Source: Hortaea werneckii
Taxonomy: Eukaryota; Ascomycota; Dothideomycetes; Mycosphaerellales; Teratosphaeriaceae
Length of the DNA: 64,000 nt
NCBI GenBank assembly: GCA_037044905.1
Contig: JBAOKB010000181.1
Location: 170,516 to 234,515, forward strand
Direction: 5' to 3'
The notes under the pieces are model-generated. The model had not been told where the DNA came from and did not search any database. It was given only the letters and a program-made list of their open reading frames with translations. This document shows, one piece after another, positions 30,059 through 42,017 of this stretch. A program made the position numbers and the translations under genes. Each line of letters begins with the position of its first letter. Position 1 is the stretch's first letter.

Positions 30059-31615
30059 CTACGCACCCCCAGCCGAAGACGAAGCATCCCCAAACCTCTC
30101 CCAAAGCACCCGCAACCGACTCTCAAACGGATCGCGATCGACATACGTGCCGCGTAACCACCTCTCCTTGCCAATATCCCCGACTTCGAACGCCCGGCGC
30201 GCATGCAGCACGCGACGGTTATCGAACAACACGCACTCGCCCGGCTTCATCATGCGCTCGTAGACGCCCTCGGGGCGATGGATCAGCTCGTCGAACTTCT
30301 TCGCGGCGGGGAGCCAGCGCGCGATATGCTGGTTCAGGACCGCGAGGCGGTCCTGACGCATGAGCTGCGGGAAACCGGGGGGCTCGGTGTGGGCGGAGAG
30401 GAGGGAGAAGGGGGCCTGGAAGGGCGGAGACCAGGAGACGTTGGCCAGCCACTCGGTGATGTTGAGGTCTTGGCGGACGTCCATCCCCGCCGTCTCCGCC
30501 GCTTCCCGGAGTTCGCGCAGGTTGTAGCATTTCTGGCCGCCGAGGAAGAGCGGGCGCGGTAGTTCGAAGACGGGTCGTGTGTGGTGGTAGTACTGGCTTT
30601 CGAGGTGGTCGTAGTGGTAGTTCACCCCGAGTTTCTCCAGCGCTTCGAATTCGTCGGGGTACTGTTGGAAGAGATCCTGTGCTGCGGCGTGGCTGTCGGT
30701 GAAGGTGCTGGCGCCGCCCGCGGATGAGGCGCGGATGCAGTGCAGGAATTGTAGGTGTGGCGGCTGCTCCAGGTAGAGGAGATCCATGTGGAAGCCGAGG
30801 TCTTGGGAGGTGTAGGCTACGTTTTTCGCTTGGGGTACTGAGCGCACGTCCCAGGTGTAGCCGTAGAAGGTGTTTTTTACCGGGCCTATGCGCTCCGCGA
30901 TTGTCGAGACAGAGCTCTCTTGCTCAGGTACGTTGGTGAGGAAGACGAGACCGTGGGTGTGGAGATATTGGAGGGCTTGATGAAGGACGGAGTCGTCCGA
31001 CATATACGCCTCGTAATCTAGGTCTCGTACATCTTCCCGGAACGATGCGTCGTCCCACAGGACCTTGCTCGGCAGTTCGGGAATTGGAGTAGGACAGGCA
31101 ACATTTACAAGGTTACGAAGCGCCTGGACGCTCAGCTCTGTCACATGGTCCTTGGGGAAGTTTGGGATATCCCCTGTCCACTTGAGTCTCACGACCTCCG
31201 GGTTCGTGCCTGGCTCGACGGTCGCAGAGATGTCAGATGGGATCTGAGTAGTCCAGAAAAGCTTCTGTCTGTTCGACTGGTCGACGCAATGAGGACACTG
31301 ACACAGATCCCGTAAAAGGTATGCGGAAAATTCATGTGAACCGCCGTCGAGTTGTATCGTTATTAGTCGATCATGTCCGCGAGCCGACGGGGAGCGTTGA
31401 GGAGGCCTTTCGGGTGGGTCTGATAAGTGTCTTCCAAAAGTTCTATCTTCAGGTTGAGAGTGCCGGGTAAAGTTGATTCGATATGCCGGTGGCGTTTCTT
31501 GCTGGCAGTTCGGGCGTGAAGCTGAAAAGCAACGGGTCGTGGCAGCCAACCGAGAGAATCTGGTCCATGCCAATGCTTGCCTCGCAGAAACAAGGGCCAT
31601 TGATCGGATCGGCAT
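30059..31615 (-). CDS. Gamma-butyrobetaine dioxygenase-like 2OG/Fe(II) oxygenase
   Basis: A single-exon ORF of 518 residues. The basic Ser/Arg/Ala-rich N-terminus (LAWTRFSRLAATTRCFSAS) fits a mitochondrial presequence. The N-terminal domain (about 85-170) has the zinc site LRDLCQCPHCVDQ. The TauD/2OG domain has the iron HxD in GFHMDLLYLEQPPHLQ (about 275), a GGASTFTDS loop, and the distal His in LFDNRRVLHARRAF (about 468), followed by RWLRGTYVDRD. Family members hydroxylate gamma-butyrobetaine to carnitine or trimethyllysine at the first step of the same pathway. The length and zinc domain fit both; I favour the gamma-butyrobetaine enzyme. It is divergent from the GH106-like gene. Confidence 0.85.
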   Translation of the reverse strand: MPIRSMALVSARQALAWTRFSRLAATTRCFSASRPNCQQETPPAYRINFTRHSQPEDRTFGRHLSDPPERPPQRSPSARGHDRLITIQLDGGSHEFSAYLLRDLCQCPHCVDQSNRQKLFWTTQIPSDISATVEPGTNPEVVRLKWTGDIPNFPKDHVTELSVQALRNLVNVACPTPIPELPSKVLWDDASFREDVRDLDYEAYMSDDSVLHQALQYLHTHGLVFLTNVPEQESSVSTIAERIGPVKNTFYGYTWDVRSVPQAKNVAYTSQDLGFHMDLLYLEQPPHLQFLHCIRASSAGGASTFTDSHAAAQDLFQQYPDEFEALEKLGVNYHYDHLESQYYHHTRPVFELPRPLFLGGQKCYNLRELREAAETAGMDVRQDLNITEWLANVSWSPPFQAPFSLLSAHTEPPGFPQLMRQDRLAVLNQHIARWLPAAKKFDELIHRPEGVYERMMKPGECVLFDNRRVLHARRAFEVGDIGKERWLRGTYVDRDPFESRLRVLWERFGDASSSAGGA

Positions 31616-32327
31616 ATTGCGTGTATGTCTGAATGTGCAACATGGACTTACAGGACAAGTGTATGGAACGAAGTCAAGCCAAGGTGTTTATCGACCTCGG
31701 CAAAGCACGCTGCCATGAGTTGCCATGCTAGGCATCACGAGGGAAACATCTAGATTACACCAAAACTGGCACTCGCCTGTTCTTTTGCAAACTTCCATAG
31801 GGAAATGTGCGAGAGACAGTAAAGAAGAGAGCGAGCTTTAACATCTGCTGGCCATACGCAAAGCAGGAGAAAGAGGAGGAGGAAGAGGAGGGGTGGCTAA
31901 TGTTGGTTGAAATTCATTGGAAATGGCCCCCAGGTTTTAATGAATTCGGTCGCTTTCGGCCACTCGGAAGCAGGCCAGCACCACTCGCCAGCTCGCCCAC
32001 CGGAGCGGAGCCCTTCAATCTTCTCTCGGCCATTGTTTCTCCCGAACGCCGAGCTGCGGATCTTGCCCTACCTCCTCCATTGTCATGATCTTCTCACGAC
32101 TGAACTCGATCTTCTCTAATCGGTCTACGGTAATCTTAATGCGGGCGGAGTCCTGCACATCCCCGCAGGTTCCTCCATCGGCATAGGAGCCTCTAAGTGT
32201 AGCATGCGGGGGAGAAGCAATCGTACCTACACTCATTTGGCCTGTGATGGCGATTTATAAGAGTCTCCGGGCAGGAGATAGGTAGGTCTTTGTTTACCAT
32301 ATCCATAGTTCTCCAAGGCTTGTTCAG
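31616..32327. promoter_or_regulatory. Divergent promoter region, dioxygenase and GH106-like gene
   Basis: About 710 bp. A TTTATAAG at 32254-32261 lies 67 bp before the GH106-like ATG and is the likely core element. No other gene seen. Confidence 0.5.
32254..32261 (+). promoter_or_regulatory. TATA-like box of the GH106-like gene
   Basis: TTTATAAG lies 67 bp upstream of the ATG at 32328. Sequence and distance fit a core promoter element. Confidence 0.45.
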
Positions 32328-35300
32328 ATGGATGTCCTTTGCAAGATATTATCCATCGGGGCTCTGGCTTCCACTGCCTTGGCATGGAATCCAAACGACC
32401 AGGTAGGTGCCGACATCGCCTATGGCACCTTTCAAACCCCATCCGCCTACGTACGGCCGCGCTTCAGATACTGGATCCCGGATGCCTCTGTCCCGCTGGA
32501 GGAAGTAGCTGCGGACTTCGCCAAGGTCAAAGCCATTGGCATGGGTGGCATGGAATTGCTGGGATACTATCTATACGGCAATTTTCCTACAGGCGTGGCC
32601 GAAGGTGGACCAACGCCAGTCGACTGGACCGAATACGGCTGGGGAACTGATGCTTGGAAGGCCTTGCAGGATACCGCTCTTCGTGCTACCAAGGAGAACG
32701 GCCTCATTATGGACCTGACAATGGGACCTAATCAAGGTGCGGGTGTCCCAGCAGAGACGAATGATCCTGGCATCATGTGGGTACTCTGGCCTTTCAACGT
32801 GTCGGTGCCCATTGGTGGGACCTTTGATAACATTCTACCTGGCTGGGGCGAGATCGAAGGTGGCGAATTCGTCGCTGCAACTGTTGCCCTGCTCTTAGAG
32901 GAAGAGGACGCAGAGTACACCGCGATGCCCGCCTGGGAAGGTCCCTTCACGTACAACGGTACTCGACGTACAGTCGCAGCTTCGTCGCTGAAAGACGTCA
33001 CGAGCCACGTCAATACAGCGAATGGCCATTTGAGCTGGAACTTCCCAGCAGACTCTACTGGACTCGAGTATCAGGTCTTCGCCTTCTACCGCAACCACAG
33101 CAATTATCATGAACAAGCACCCCCTTGGTACGTCAACAGCAGTGTTCCTCAGTCGCCCGTCGAGACCTACCGGCAAAACGGTTCGTGGATTGTCGATCAC
33201 TTCAGCCCTACTGGTGCTCAGCTCATCATCGATTTCTGGGAGAAGTATCTCCTTGGCAATGGTTCCCGTGAGCTCATCAGGGAGGTCGGCAATTACATAT
33301 GGGAAGACAGTGCAGAATTTGGAGCCGGAACTCTGGTCTGGTACACACCATCTCTCTTCAAAGCTTTCCAGTCCGCTAGAGGCTACGATCTTACCAAGTA
33401 CCTCCCTTTGATCTATCAGTTCAATACCGAAGCGCCGGGTCCACTTGCTTCTCCCGATCACTACTTTACTGATGAAGCTGATGGAGGCATGGCACATATC
33501 AACGACTACCGTCAAACGCTTACGGAGATGTACCAGGTCTATCTAAGCACACTGACAAACTGGTCTATGGATGCCCTTCATTCGCAGTTCTCTGCGCAGG
33601 TCGCGTACAACTTGCACCTGGACGTGCTTGCAGACATTCCAGAAGTCAATGCGCCAGAGACAGAATCGCTCGGTTTCAACCATCTCATCGACGGCTACAG
33701 GCAATATGCCGGCCCAGCGAGCCTCGCAGGCAAACGCATCGTGTCGTCTGAGCTGGGAGCTCAACGCGAGGAGGTCTACTCGCAAACGATGCCGGAGCTG
33801 ATATGGGACGTGAAACGCAGCGTTGTCGGCTCGATTAACAACTTTGTGCTCCATGCGTACCCATTCAGCGGTGCCTATCCGAACACTACGTGGCCTGGGT
33901 TTACAACCTTTACATACCGCTTCTCGAACATGCATGGCCCGAGACAGGTAAGTGCGCTAACAGTGCGCGATGAGCGAACATAGCTGACATCGATCCCCAG
34001 CCCACATGGGACTTCTACCCTGATTACATGGACTGGATCGCGCGCACGCAATACGTCGCTCAAAGCGGGATTCCGAAGATGGATCTGGCTTTCTACCTTA
34101 AACAAGACAGTTACAGCAGCGTTGAGAACCAATATGAGCCGCTCGATCTGCAGATCGCTGGCTTTTCGTACGAATATCTCAGCCCGGACAATTTCCATTT
34201 GGCAGACGCAGTCGTCTCCGATGGTGTATTGGCTCCGCAGCGCCAGGCCTTCAAAGCTCTCATTCTACGCGGCAACGATACTCTCACGGTCGCTGGGACT
34301 GAGAAGCTTGTCCGATGGGCGAACGAAGGTCTACCGATTATCGTTTCTGGTGGGCTTCCACAGAATTTGACTGGCTACGATACAGGGAACAGCACCGCCT
34401 ACGTCCGATCGGCCTTGGCTAGCATCTTCGATCTTGACAATGTCCATGTCGTGCCCTATGACAACCTTGCTTCTTCTCTCATGGCTCTTGGATTCACACC
34501 TCGGACTAGCGTCAGCGCTGAGAATGTCTGGTACACCTACTGGCGCGAGGACGCTGATAAATCGATCGTCTGGACGTACGTCTACAACGACGGCTGGGAC
34601 TATGAGCTTGGCGAGGGCGCGTCTACCGGCACAGTGACGTATGAGACGACTGGCGTGCCATACCTGTACGATGCGTGGACTGGAGCTTCTGAGAAGATGT
34701 ACGGCTACCAGCAGACTGAGACCTCGACTATCATCCCACTTACTCTTGCCGGCAACCAAAGCATCATCATCGGCTTCCACTGCAACGATTCGACGCCAGA
34801 TCAGCTAAAACTCCCCTCCGTCCCCCAAGAAGTCTACAGAATCTCCGAGACTGAACCCAACAGCGCCATCCTCAACATAAAAGCCAGCAAAACCACAGAC
34901 CCAATTCTCCTCCCCAACGGCACCCGCATCACCCTTCCCCCTCCACCCGCACCCACCCAACTGACCAACTGGACCCTAACCCTCGAATCCTGGACACCCC
35001 CCATCGACCTCTTCACCCACCAAACCGCATCCGTGAAAACCAACACAACCCACCACCTCACGCGCCTGGAGCCCTGGAACCAACTCTCCCCCTCCCTCCG
35101 CAACGTCTCCGGGAGGGGGTACTACCACACGACCTTCCCCTGGCCGCCTTCCTGCTCCTCCCAAAACAACAGCTCAGCAACAGCAGTAGCAGCAGACGGC
35201 GCTATCCTCGACCTCGGCGCACTGAACAACGCCGCCCGCGCGTGGGTCAACGGGAATCCGTTACCCCCCTTAGATCCTACGCACGCGGTGGCTGATATTG

Positions 35301-35503
35301 GGGAGTATCTTATTGATGGAGCGAATGAGGTGGAAGTCGTGATAGGGACGACGTTGGGGAATGTTTTACGGCCGATTTATCAGGAAGTCGTTTCGAGTGG
35401 GACGAGGTGGTTGGGCCCGCGGCCCGTCGAGCAGGGGTATGGGTTGGTAAGGGGGGTGAGTGTTGTGCCTTATGTGAGGAGGGAGGTGGATTTGCGTAGC
35501 TAG
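32328..35503 (+). CDS. Secreted GH106-like glycoside hydrolase (alpha-L-rhamnosidase candidate)
   Basis: Exons 32328-33947 and 34001-35503 with a 53-nt intron (GTAAGT..GCTGAC..CCCCAG) give 1040 residues. A signal peptide (MDVLCKILSIGALASTALA) precedes the mature start at WNPNDQ. The N-terminal barrel opens RPRFRYWIPDASVPLEEVAA, then IGMGGMELLGYYLYG, which fits GH106 and related families. Later marks are NGLIMDLTMGPNQGAGVP, EDSAEFGAGTLVWYTP and SSELGAQREEVYSQ. The C-terminal part is a beta-rich region (NNAARAWVNGNPLPPLDPTH, galactose-binding-like). There are many N-glycosylation sequons. The enzyme would act outside the cell on plant polysaccharide side chains. Substrate is inferred from family only. 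Coding strand is C-rich over 34800-35215 and then G-rich to the stop. Confidence 0.75.
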
Positions 35504-36114
35504 GGAAACTAGGAGGATGGAGGGTGGAGGAGGTAGAGTTGGTGGGGAGGGAGGGGTTGTCGTTTTGAAAGGCTATGTAGAGAAGAGAAAACCTGCTATC
35601 CTACGCAACGCACCAGATGATGGAGTTCGTATGAAAATAAAAATTAAAATTTAAAAAAAAAAGCAGAAATCTGCTTTGCTGAACCCCAAAAGATGGGAAC
35701 TGCGTCCTACCTCCTTGAAGGAGATTCTCCAACTCCACACGAGCTGCAAAAAAGCCCCCTAGTAGGCAATCATGGGATGTTGTGTAGCAAGAGGTGGCAT
35801 GCTTCTAGGAGTGCGAAACCCTGCCTCAAGGGTAACATTTAAGAAGTCGCGTTTGTGTGAGTCGAAGATCCAATTGGGTGGTATCTTTTAACGGCTGGGA
35901 TGTGCGGTAGACGTAAGATTTCTTCATGCGCAGATGGAAAATGGGGCCAAGTACACAAAGAGCAGGCGCCCCTACTAGAAATTCTAGATTTATCTAGGCA
36001 ACTTTAAGTATTTCTTGATAATAGAGATTCTGATTGATTTTCCCGAAGAAGCGCTCGGGTCGCTTTCCTCGCACACATTGCACTTGATGGCCCATCCACG
36101 CCACCTACTAGTAC
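35504..36114. other. Intergenic, convergent 3' regions
   Basis: About 610 bp between the GH106-like gene and TPC1. A-rich run at 35640-35662. No gene or repeat recognised. Confidence 0.4.
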
Positions 36115-37191
36115 TTAATCATCAGAGAGGCCTTGCAACAAATGCAAAGCCCTCTCATAGCTCCACATCGTCACCGCACTCGCAGGCGCCGCCTTAATCA
36201 AACTGACCGGCAACCCTCGATACAAACCCCTCCACCCTTCCCTCCTCACAATCATCCCCAACGTACCCCTCACGCCCCTCTGATACTCCGGCATCCTGGC
36301 CCCACCCACATATCTCGCGCGATTAGGTCCCTGCACCTGCAACCGCTTGCGGACCGTATCGAGGGGGAAGACGGCGGACTTGCTGAAGACCGAGGCCAGG
36401 ATTCCCGCCAGCGCGTCGCCGGAGCTGAAGGGGAGTTGGATCGTCGCCATGCCCGGCTTGAGTGCCTCGTAGCTTGCGAAGAAGAGGCCCATGTACGGCA
36501 CGATCTGGCCGACGCCGGCGCTGAGGCCGCGGAAGAACCCCGCCGGCCCTTCGTGCCGCGTGATGTCCTGGAGACTGGCCAGGAGTCCCGCGTAGACTTT
36601 CTCGGTGCCTTGCGCGGCGAAGCGCGTGCGGAGTAGGTCCAGCGGATATGTGACTGTCGTGGCGGCTGTGCCGGCCGCTGCGCCCGCGATGAAGCTTTTC
36701 GCCGTGCCGGGGAGTTTTACGCTTCCGCGGTTGTTCTGCTCCAGGGCGTCGAGGGCCTGGTTCATGGAGCGGTAGGCGAGGAATTGCGCGGCGCCGTAGC
36801 TGAGGTAGAGGCCCTCGGCGGGGATGTTGCCCTTCCAGAACCCCGTGATGCCTTCATGGCGCCAGATGTCCCGGGCGACTTGCAGCACGCCTGCTGGCTT
36901 GCGCGGGGAGTGTGGGGGCGCATTGAGCGGGTCGCAGAGGGAATGGTATTGGAGCTGGAGGCGGATCTTCAGGACGTCGAGCGGGGCGATGCAGAAGCGG
37001 GAGAAGAGGCCGGCGAGGGCGCCTGCGGCTACTACTTGGGTGCGAGTACCCTGGTAGCGGACGTTAGCGCTGGAGGTGCCTCGGGCGTCTGGTGTGGCTT
37101 GAGGGGAGTGCATGGAGGGTACTATGTAGGGTGAGAATCGGCTTCTAATTCTACTTACCTCATCGCGGAGGTGCTCGGGTTTTGAAGACAT
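36115..37191 (-). CDS. TPC1: Mitochondrial thiamine pyrophosphate carrier
   Basis: Exons 37191-37159 (MSSKPEHLRDE) and 37050-36115 with a 108-nt intron at 37051-37158 (GTAAGT..GCTAAC..TACCAG) give 322 residues, the usual size. The three SLC25 repeats each carry the signature: PLDVLKIRLQ, PLDLLRTRFA and PLDTVRKRLQ, with GFWKGN, GFFRGLS and GLYRGLP following. The N-terminus EHLRDE-GTRTQVVAAGALAG and the pattern AEGLYLSYGAAQFLAYRS fit Tpc1, which imports thiamine pyrophosphate for matrix dehydrogenases. An unspliced reading would insert 36 residues with no counterpart in the family. Coding strand is C-rich through the body and G-rich in the last 70 codons. Confidence 0.9.
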   Translation of the reverse strand: MSSKPEHLRDEVSRIRSRFSPYIVPSMHSPQATPDARGTSSANVRYQGTRTQVVAAGALAGLFSRFCIAPLDVLKIRLQLQYHSLCDPLNAPPHSPRKPAGVLQVARDIWRHEGITGFWKGNIPAEGLYLSYGAAQFLAYRSMNQALDALEQNNRGSVKLPGTAKSFIAGAAAGTAATTVTYPLDLLRTRFAAQGTEKVYAGLLASLQDITRHEGPAGFFRGLSAGVGQIVPYMGLFFASYEALKPGMATIQLPFSSGDALAGILASVFSKSAVFPLDTVRKRLQVQGPNRARYVGGARMPEYQRGVRGTLGMIVRREGWRGLYRGLPVSLIKAAPASAVTMWSYERALHLLQGLSDD

Positions 37192-39418
37192 CCATTAGAC
37201 AGTCTTGGTTGCCTTGCCCGCGTTTGCTAGCCCGGAAGCGTGCGTGGCTCGGATTGCTGTATAGCGGGAATGGTTGGATATCAAGAAGTTTGTTCAGACA
37301 AGTGAGAGGTATCGCGCTCGCCTCGGTTGCACACGGCTGGAGGCGGGTGAGCAGAAGTCGTGGTCTGGTCCTGTCGATCATCCAGCCGTGAGTTGATTCA
37401 TTGATTACTTGAAGTCTCCATCAAATACTTACATAGTAGATAAGTTCGACTATCTCATATAATATCATTCCTGGCTTCCCGCAGAAGTTCAAGGGGAATA
37501 CGTAAAGTAGACCGAAGAAGGACGCACGCAGAAAAGCTGGTAGACATTGAAGTATCCTACACCAGCGAGACCAAACCCAGACAATAGCTGAAGGTGAGAC
37601 TAGAGCACAGCTTTCCCAGGAACTGAAGGTACCGTAATATCAAGAATAGAAGAAATCGTCAAGCATGCTCGGCAGTGTTCTTCGATGCATTCATCTCCAT
37701 TAGTATTAGGAGGTACGACTTATGATATCGCACTAAAGGCCTACCCGACCGTCTGAACATTTCCTGGCTGTTGGAGATTAGAAACGCGGCAGTCCCTCAA
37801 CAATGGCTTCACGAGATGATGCCGGTGTACTCTACAGCCACAGCGGCGATCTCACACCTCTAGAGAGTGGCATCATTTGTTAGACGGCGTCCAAACAGAT
37901 CCATCCCTCCTACGTTCCCCTACAACAACAACATTGTGGGGTGGAGAACTCTGCCGCCGCAGTAGGCATCCCTACACCTTTATAGATAAGTGTCGAGGAG
38001 TCTGCTCTCCAAGATCTCATCTGTACTGCATTGTCATACAATAGAATAATAGAGACCACACTCGTCGCAGCAGGCATTCCTATACCTTTGGAGACCGGTG
38101 TGGGCCCTGAACACTGCCTAAGCAATTCTATCTCTACGGCGATGTCACACAATAGACTAATAAGAGAGTGCTCTCCCGTCGCAGTAGACATCCCTTCGGA
38201 CACCGGCGTCGATCGTGGACGCTGTCCAAGCAAATCCATCTCTACTGCAATGCGATACTACATACTAACAAAGAACTCTCTAGCAGCAGTAGGCTTTCCT
38301 AACCCCCTTTTGAAATCGGCGTCGATTATTGACGCTGTCCAAACTACTATATCTCTACTACAGGACTGTGAAAAATTCAATCCAGAGATACACTGACAAT
38401 CCTGCATCACCTTTCGCTTAGGAGAATATCCATCACGAACTCCCTCCCATCCCCTAGAAACCGTACCCCGGTCACACATCCCGTTCAAAGACTGCACGGA
38501 AGCGCTTCATCGTACCCTTCAGGCATTCCCAGTCAAAGCAACCATCAGCCCGGTTTCGACCAAGTCGACCGATAAGGCATCAATAGACCATCCCTCCTAC
38601 CCTTCCACCAAAACAACACAACAGCGTCCGCCCCATTACCTCCAACTCTTACCTCACAAATCAGTGACACCCTCTTCTCCTCCCACTTTGCCACAGGTAA
38701 TAGCAATCTGTATCACACCGCAATATACCTAGGTCTGTCCATCAGCACGGGGGATACAGCATTCCGAACGGAGATCCGTACCACAACTTCCAGTTTCAAA
38801 CACCTACAACGGAGTCTATTCGCCTTCCATCCATGTCCTCTCTCCCGCATAGTAATGTCTCCCTCCCCTGCCCAAGTTGCCTATTGTTATCGGACAAGGA
38901 AGCACGTCCTCGTACGTCTTGAGAACGTTCCTCGGAAGGTCGATTATGTCTTATGTCGAGGAGCTCGTCGTTCCTCTACAAACATCAATTCGGACTTGGA
39001 GGCCCTTAGGGCTTTTCTTTCTGAGGCATAGCTATGATGTTGTCGACGATGCGGAGGGAGACGTCGCGCTTCTGGTTTGGCACTTGGCCTTGTACACGTC
39101 CTGATGAATGCACAGGGTAGAGGTAATAGTAGTTGTGGACGGATTGACAAGGTCCAACGCTGTTCCGTTAGTGACGACTTCGCTGGAATGCCGTGTAGAA
39201 AGCAACAGGAGGAACTGAAAAAGGCGATGAATTGAAGTGACAAATGAAACAATACCCGCGTATCTACATTGACACACCGCTCTCCCGATTTGCACTTAAG
39301 CTGAGACAAGGGACACCTTCCAAACGATCCCAGCTCAATGTGCCGCTGTACTATACACGAAAATGCCCTTTTTCTCCTCTTGCTTCACCTCTTCTCATCT
39401 AAGGGGGGAACTGCTCGC
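37192..39418. other. Gene-poor region with a decayed tandem repeat
   Basis: About 2.2 kb between the TPC1 start and the 3' end of ATP1. It contains the 105-114 bp repeat array and one TACCTAGGT. Short ORFs here show no domain or codon pattern. No RNA gene recognised. Confidence 0.4.
37820..38390. repeat. Decayed tandem repeat, 105-114 bp units
   Basis: Four to five diverged units. The conserved word GCAG(C/T)AGGCATTCCTA-like occurs at 37959, 38067, 38181 and 38286, spaced 108, 114 and 105 bp. Every unit also carries a TCT-ACT/ACG-GC(A/G)ATG-like block about 40 bp upstream of the next. All spacings are multiples of three, and the plus-strand frame from 38031 reads through the last three units (SISTAMSHNRLIRE, SISTAMRYYILTKN). 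Unit 1 has an in-frame TAG in that frame. It looks like the remains of a repeat-protein gene or a minisatellite under frame constraint. Confidence 0.65.
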
Positions 39419-41615
39419 TTAAGAGAAGTTCTTGGTGAAGTTGCCGACAACGTCCTTGAGCTTCTGCTCGAGGTCCTTGCTGAGAGCACCCTCCTTCTCG
39501 ATCTGCTCGAGCAGACCGGCCTGGTCGCTCTTCAGGTGGGCAAGGAAGTCAGCCTCCCACTGGAGGATCTTGTTGACGGGCAGGTTGTCGAGGTAGCCGT
39601 TGATACCAGCGAACATGAGCGGCACCATCTCGTTGACGGCCATGGGCTGGTACTGCTTCTGCTTGAGCAGCTCAGTGAGACGCTCACCACGGTTCAGGGT
39701 CTGCTTGGTAGCAGCGTCAAGGTCGGAACCGAACTGGGCGAAAGCAGCAACCTCACGGTACTGAGCCAAGAACAGCTTCAGGGAACCGGCGACTTGCTTC
39801 ATGGCCTTAAGCTGGGCAGCGGAACCGACACGGGACACAGACAGACCGACGTTGATGGCGGGACGGACACCCTTGTAGAAGAGCTCAGCCTCCAAGAAGA
39901 TCTGGCCGTCGGTGATGGAAATGACGTTGGTCGGAATGTAGGCAGACACGTCACCACCCTGGGTCTCGATGATGGGCAGAGCAGTCAGGGAACCACCGCC
40001 AAGCTTGTCGTTCATCTTAGCGGCACGCTCCAGGAGACGAGAGTGCAGGTAGAAGACACTGGAGAGGACGTCAGTATCAGATATCTCAGGTTTTAGAACG
40101 GGGATCGCTTACTCGCCGGGGTAGGCCTCACGTCCCGGAGGACGGCGGAGCAGCAGGGACATTTGACGGTAAGCAACGGCCTGCTTGGACAGGTCGTCGT
40201 AGATCATGACAGCGTGCTTGCCGTTATCTCTGAAGTGCTCACCTGAAGTACTGTCAGCACAACTCATACCAAAAAATTCGAAATTTTGAGACGATGGTCC
40301 TTACCGATGGAGCAGCCCGTGAACGGGGCAAGGAATTGAAGAGGAGCTAATTCAATGGTCAGCAAAGGTCGCGGGATCACTTGGGGGAAAGTTATTTGAC
40401 TTACCAGCCTCAGAGGCGGTGGCGGCGACGACGGTACAGTACTTCATGGCGTCGTTCTCCTCAAGGGTCTTGACGAGCTGGGCGACAGTAGACCGCTTCT
40501 GACCAACGGCAACGTAGATACAGTAGAGATGGCTCTTCTCGTCGCTGGTGTTGTTCCACCTCTTCTGGTTAAGCATGGCGTCGAGAGCGACGGCAGTCTT
40601 ACCAGTCTGACGGTCACCAATGATCAGCTCACGCTGACCACGGCCGATTGGCACCATGGCGTCGACGGGCTTGAGACCAGTCTGCACGGGCTGGTTGACG
40701 GACTGGCGGGGCAAGATACCGGGGGCCTTGACCTGAGCACGGCGCCTCTCGGTGGTCTTGATCGGGCCCTTGCCGTCGATCGGGTTACCGAGAGCGTCGA
40801 CAACACGGCCGAGCAGACCCTCGCCAACTGGCACGTCGACCTAGATAGCATTAGTTTCTGTAGTTGATCAGGGCCACCATCTCGCTTGATAAGACGTACA
40901 ATCTCGCCGGTACGCTTGACGGTCTCGCCCTCCTTGACCTGTCTGTCGGAACCGAAAAGCACAACACCGACCTGGCCGGCTTCCAAGTTCATGCACATGC
41001 CCTTGACGCCGGAGGCGAACCTTTACACACGTTAGTGCTGCCGCAGAGAAGCTTAGATGGCGCAAATTGTGGAGACGTACTCGACAAGCTCCTCAGCCTG
41101 GACATTGTTCATGCCGTGCACACGCGCGATACCGTCACTGTTCCACCATCAGTCCACTGTTCCGTTCCAATAATGTCCAACTGATGATTTTCGTACCCGA
41201 CGGAGAGGACACGGCCGGTCTCGGCGAGGCCAGCCTCCTCCTGAACACCGCGGATTCTCTGCTCGAGGATGGAAGAGACCTCAGTCGGGGAGGCCTTGGC
41301 GTCGGCGGCATAGGTGCGGATGGCGCCGTTGGCGACGACGGGGGTGATGCGCTGCTGCAGATGGAGAGGTGAAGTTAGCGCGCCGCCCTCCCTGAATTCG
41401 CCGTGGACCTCGGAGGAGCTCCCAACCAGCCCAAATCATCGGCCCAACTGCCCTCCGGCATCTCAATGGATGCCATTGAGCTCATCGGAGGTGGTTGCTG
41501 ATGCGATTGGAGCTCCATCGCCACGGGGTAGGGGTGGACGTACCGACGCAATTCTGCTGCTCGCAGAGAGCGCACCGGCCGCGAGGGCGCTCTGTCGGAG
41601 GGCTCTGCTGAACAT
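39419..41615 (-). CDS. ATP1: Mitochondrial ATP synthase F1 alpha subunit
   Basis: Eight exons: 41615-41544, 41354-41197, 41137-41081, 41020-40900, 40840-40405, 40346-40305, 40242-40113 and 40058-39419, total 1656 nt, 551 residues. The introns are 189, 59, 60, 59, 58, 62 and 54 nt, all GT..AG. Exon 1 encodes the mitochondrial presequence (MFSRALRQSALAAGALSASS). Downstream are ILEQRIRGVQEEAGL, RVHGMNNVQAEELVEFASGVKG, the Walker A GDRQTGKTAVALD, CIYVAVGQKRSTVAQLV, a 42-nt exon (APLQFLAPFTGCSI), MIYDDLSKQAVAYRQMSLLL and the C-terminal PAINVGLSVSRVGSAAQLKAM. It forms the catalytic head with the beta subunit. Codons are uniformly C-ending, as in highly expressed genes. Unlike several neighbours it shows no composition switch. 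It is divergent from MPO1. Confidence 0.97.
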
Positions 41616-42017
41616 TATGATGGTCCCTGGGAAGGTTCGATATGGTAGAGCCGCTCCCAAAGGCGACAAAGATGGAGTGTATGAGCGGAGAGGTGTAGGG
41701 TGATGGCGTCGAGTGGCAGACGTCGAGTTGAGGAGCTCGGGAGAGTAGAAGCAACTTTGCACCGGTCCGTGCGAGGGGTGCTGGCTTGGCTTACCCGGGT
41801 TTTGCCGGACGACCTCTTGATGACCTCCTCGCACATCAGATACCGACTCGCTTCGGACATGCCTATCGGTGTTGTCTCAGCTTCACATTCTTGATTGCTT
41901 CTCTGTCGCGAGCTCTCGCGAGCCCTTCTGCCCGGTGATTCGATGCCAGAAGGTGACCTATCCAGCTCCCGATAGCATCATCGACCTTCCAACGTCCTTC
42001 CGGCAGCACCCGTCGCC
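41616..42017. promoter_or_regulatory. Divergent promoter region, ATP1 and MPO1
   Basis: About 400 bp between the two start codons. No clear TATA box, no repeat. Confidence 0.4.
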
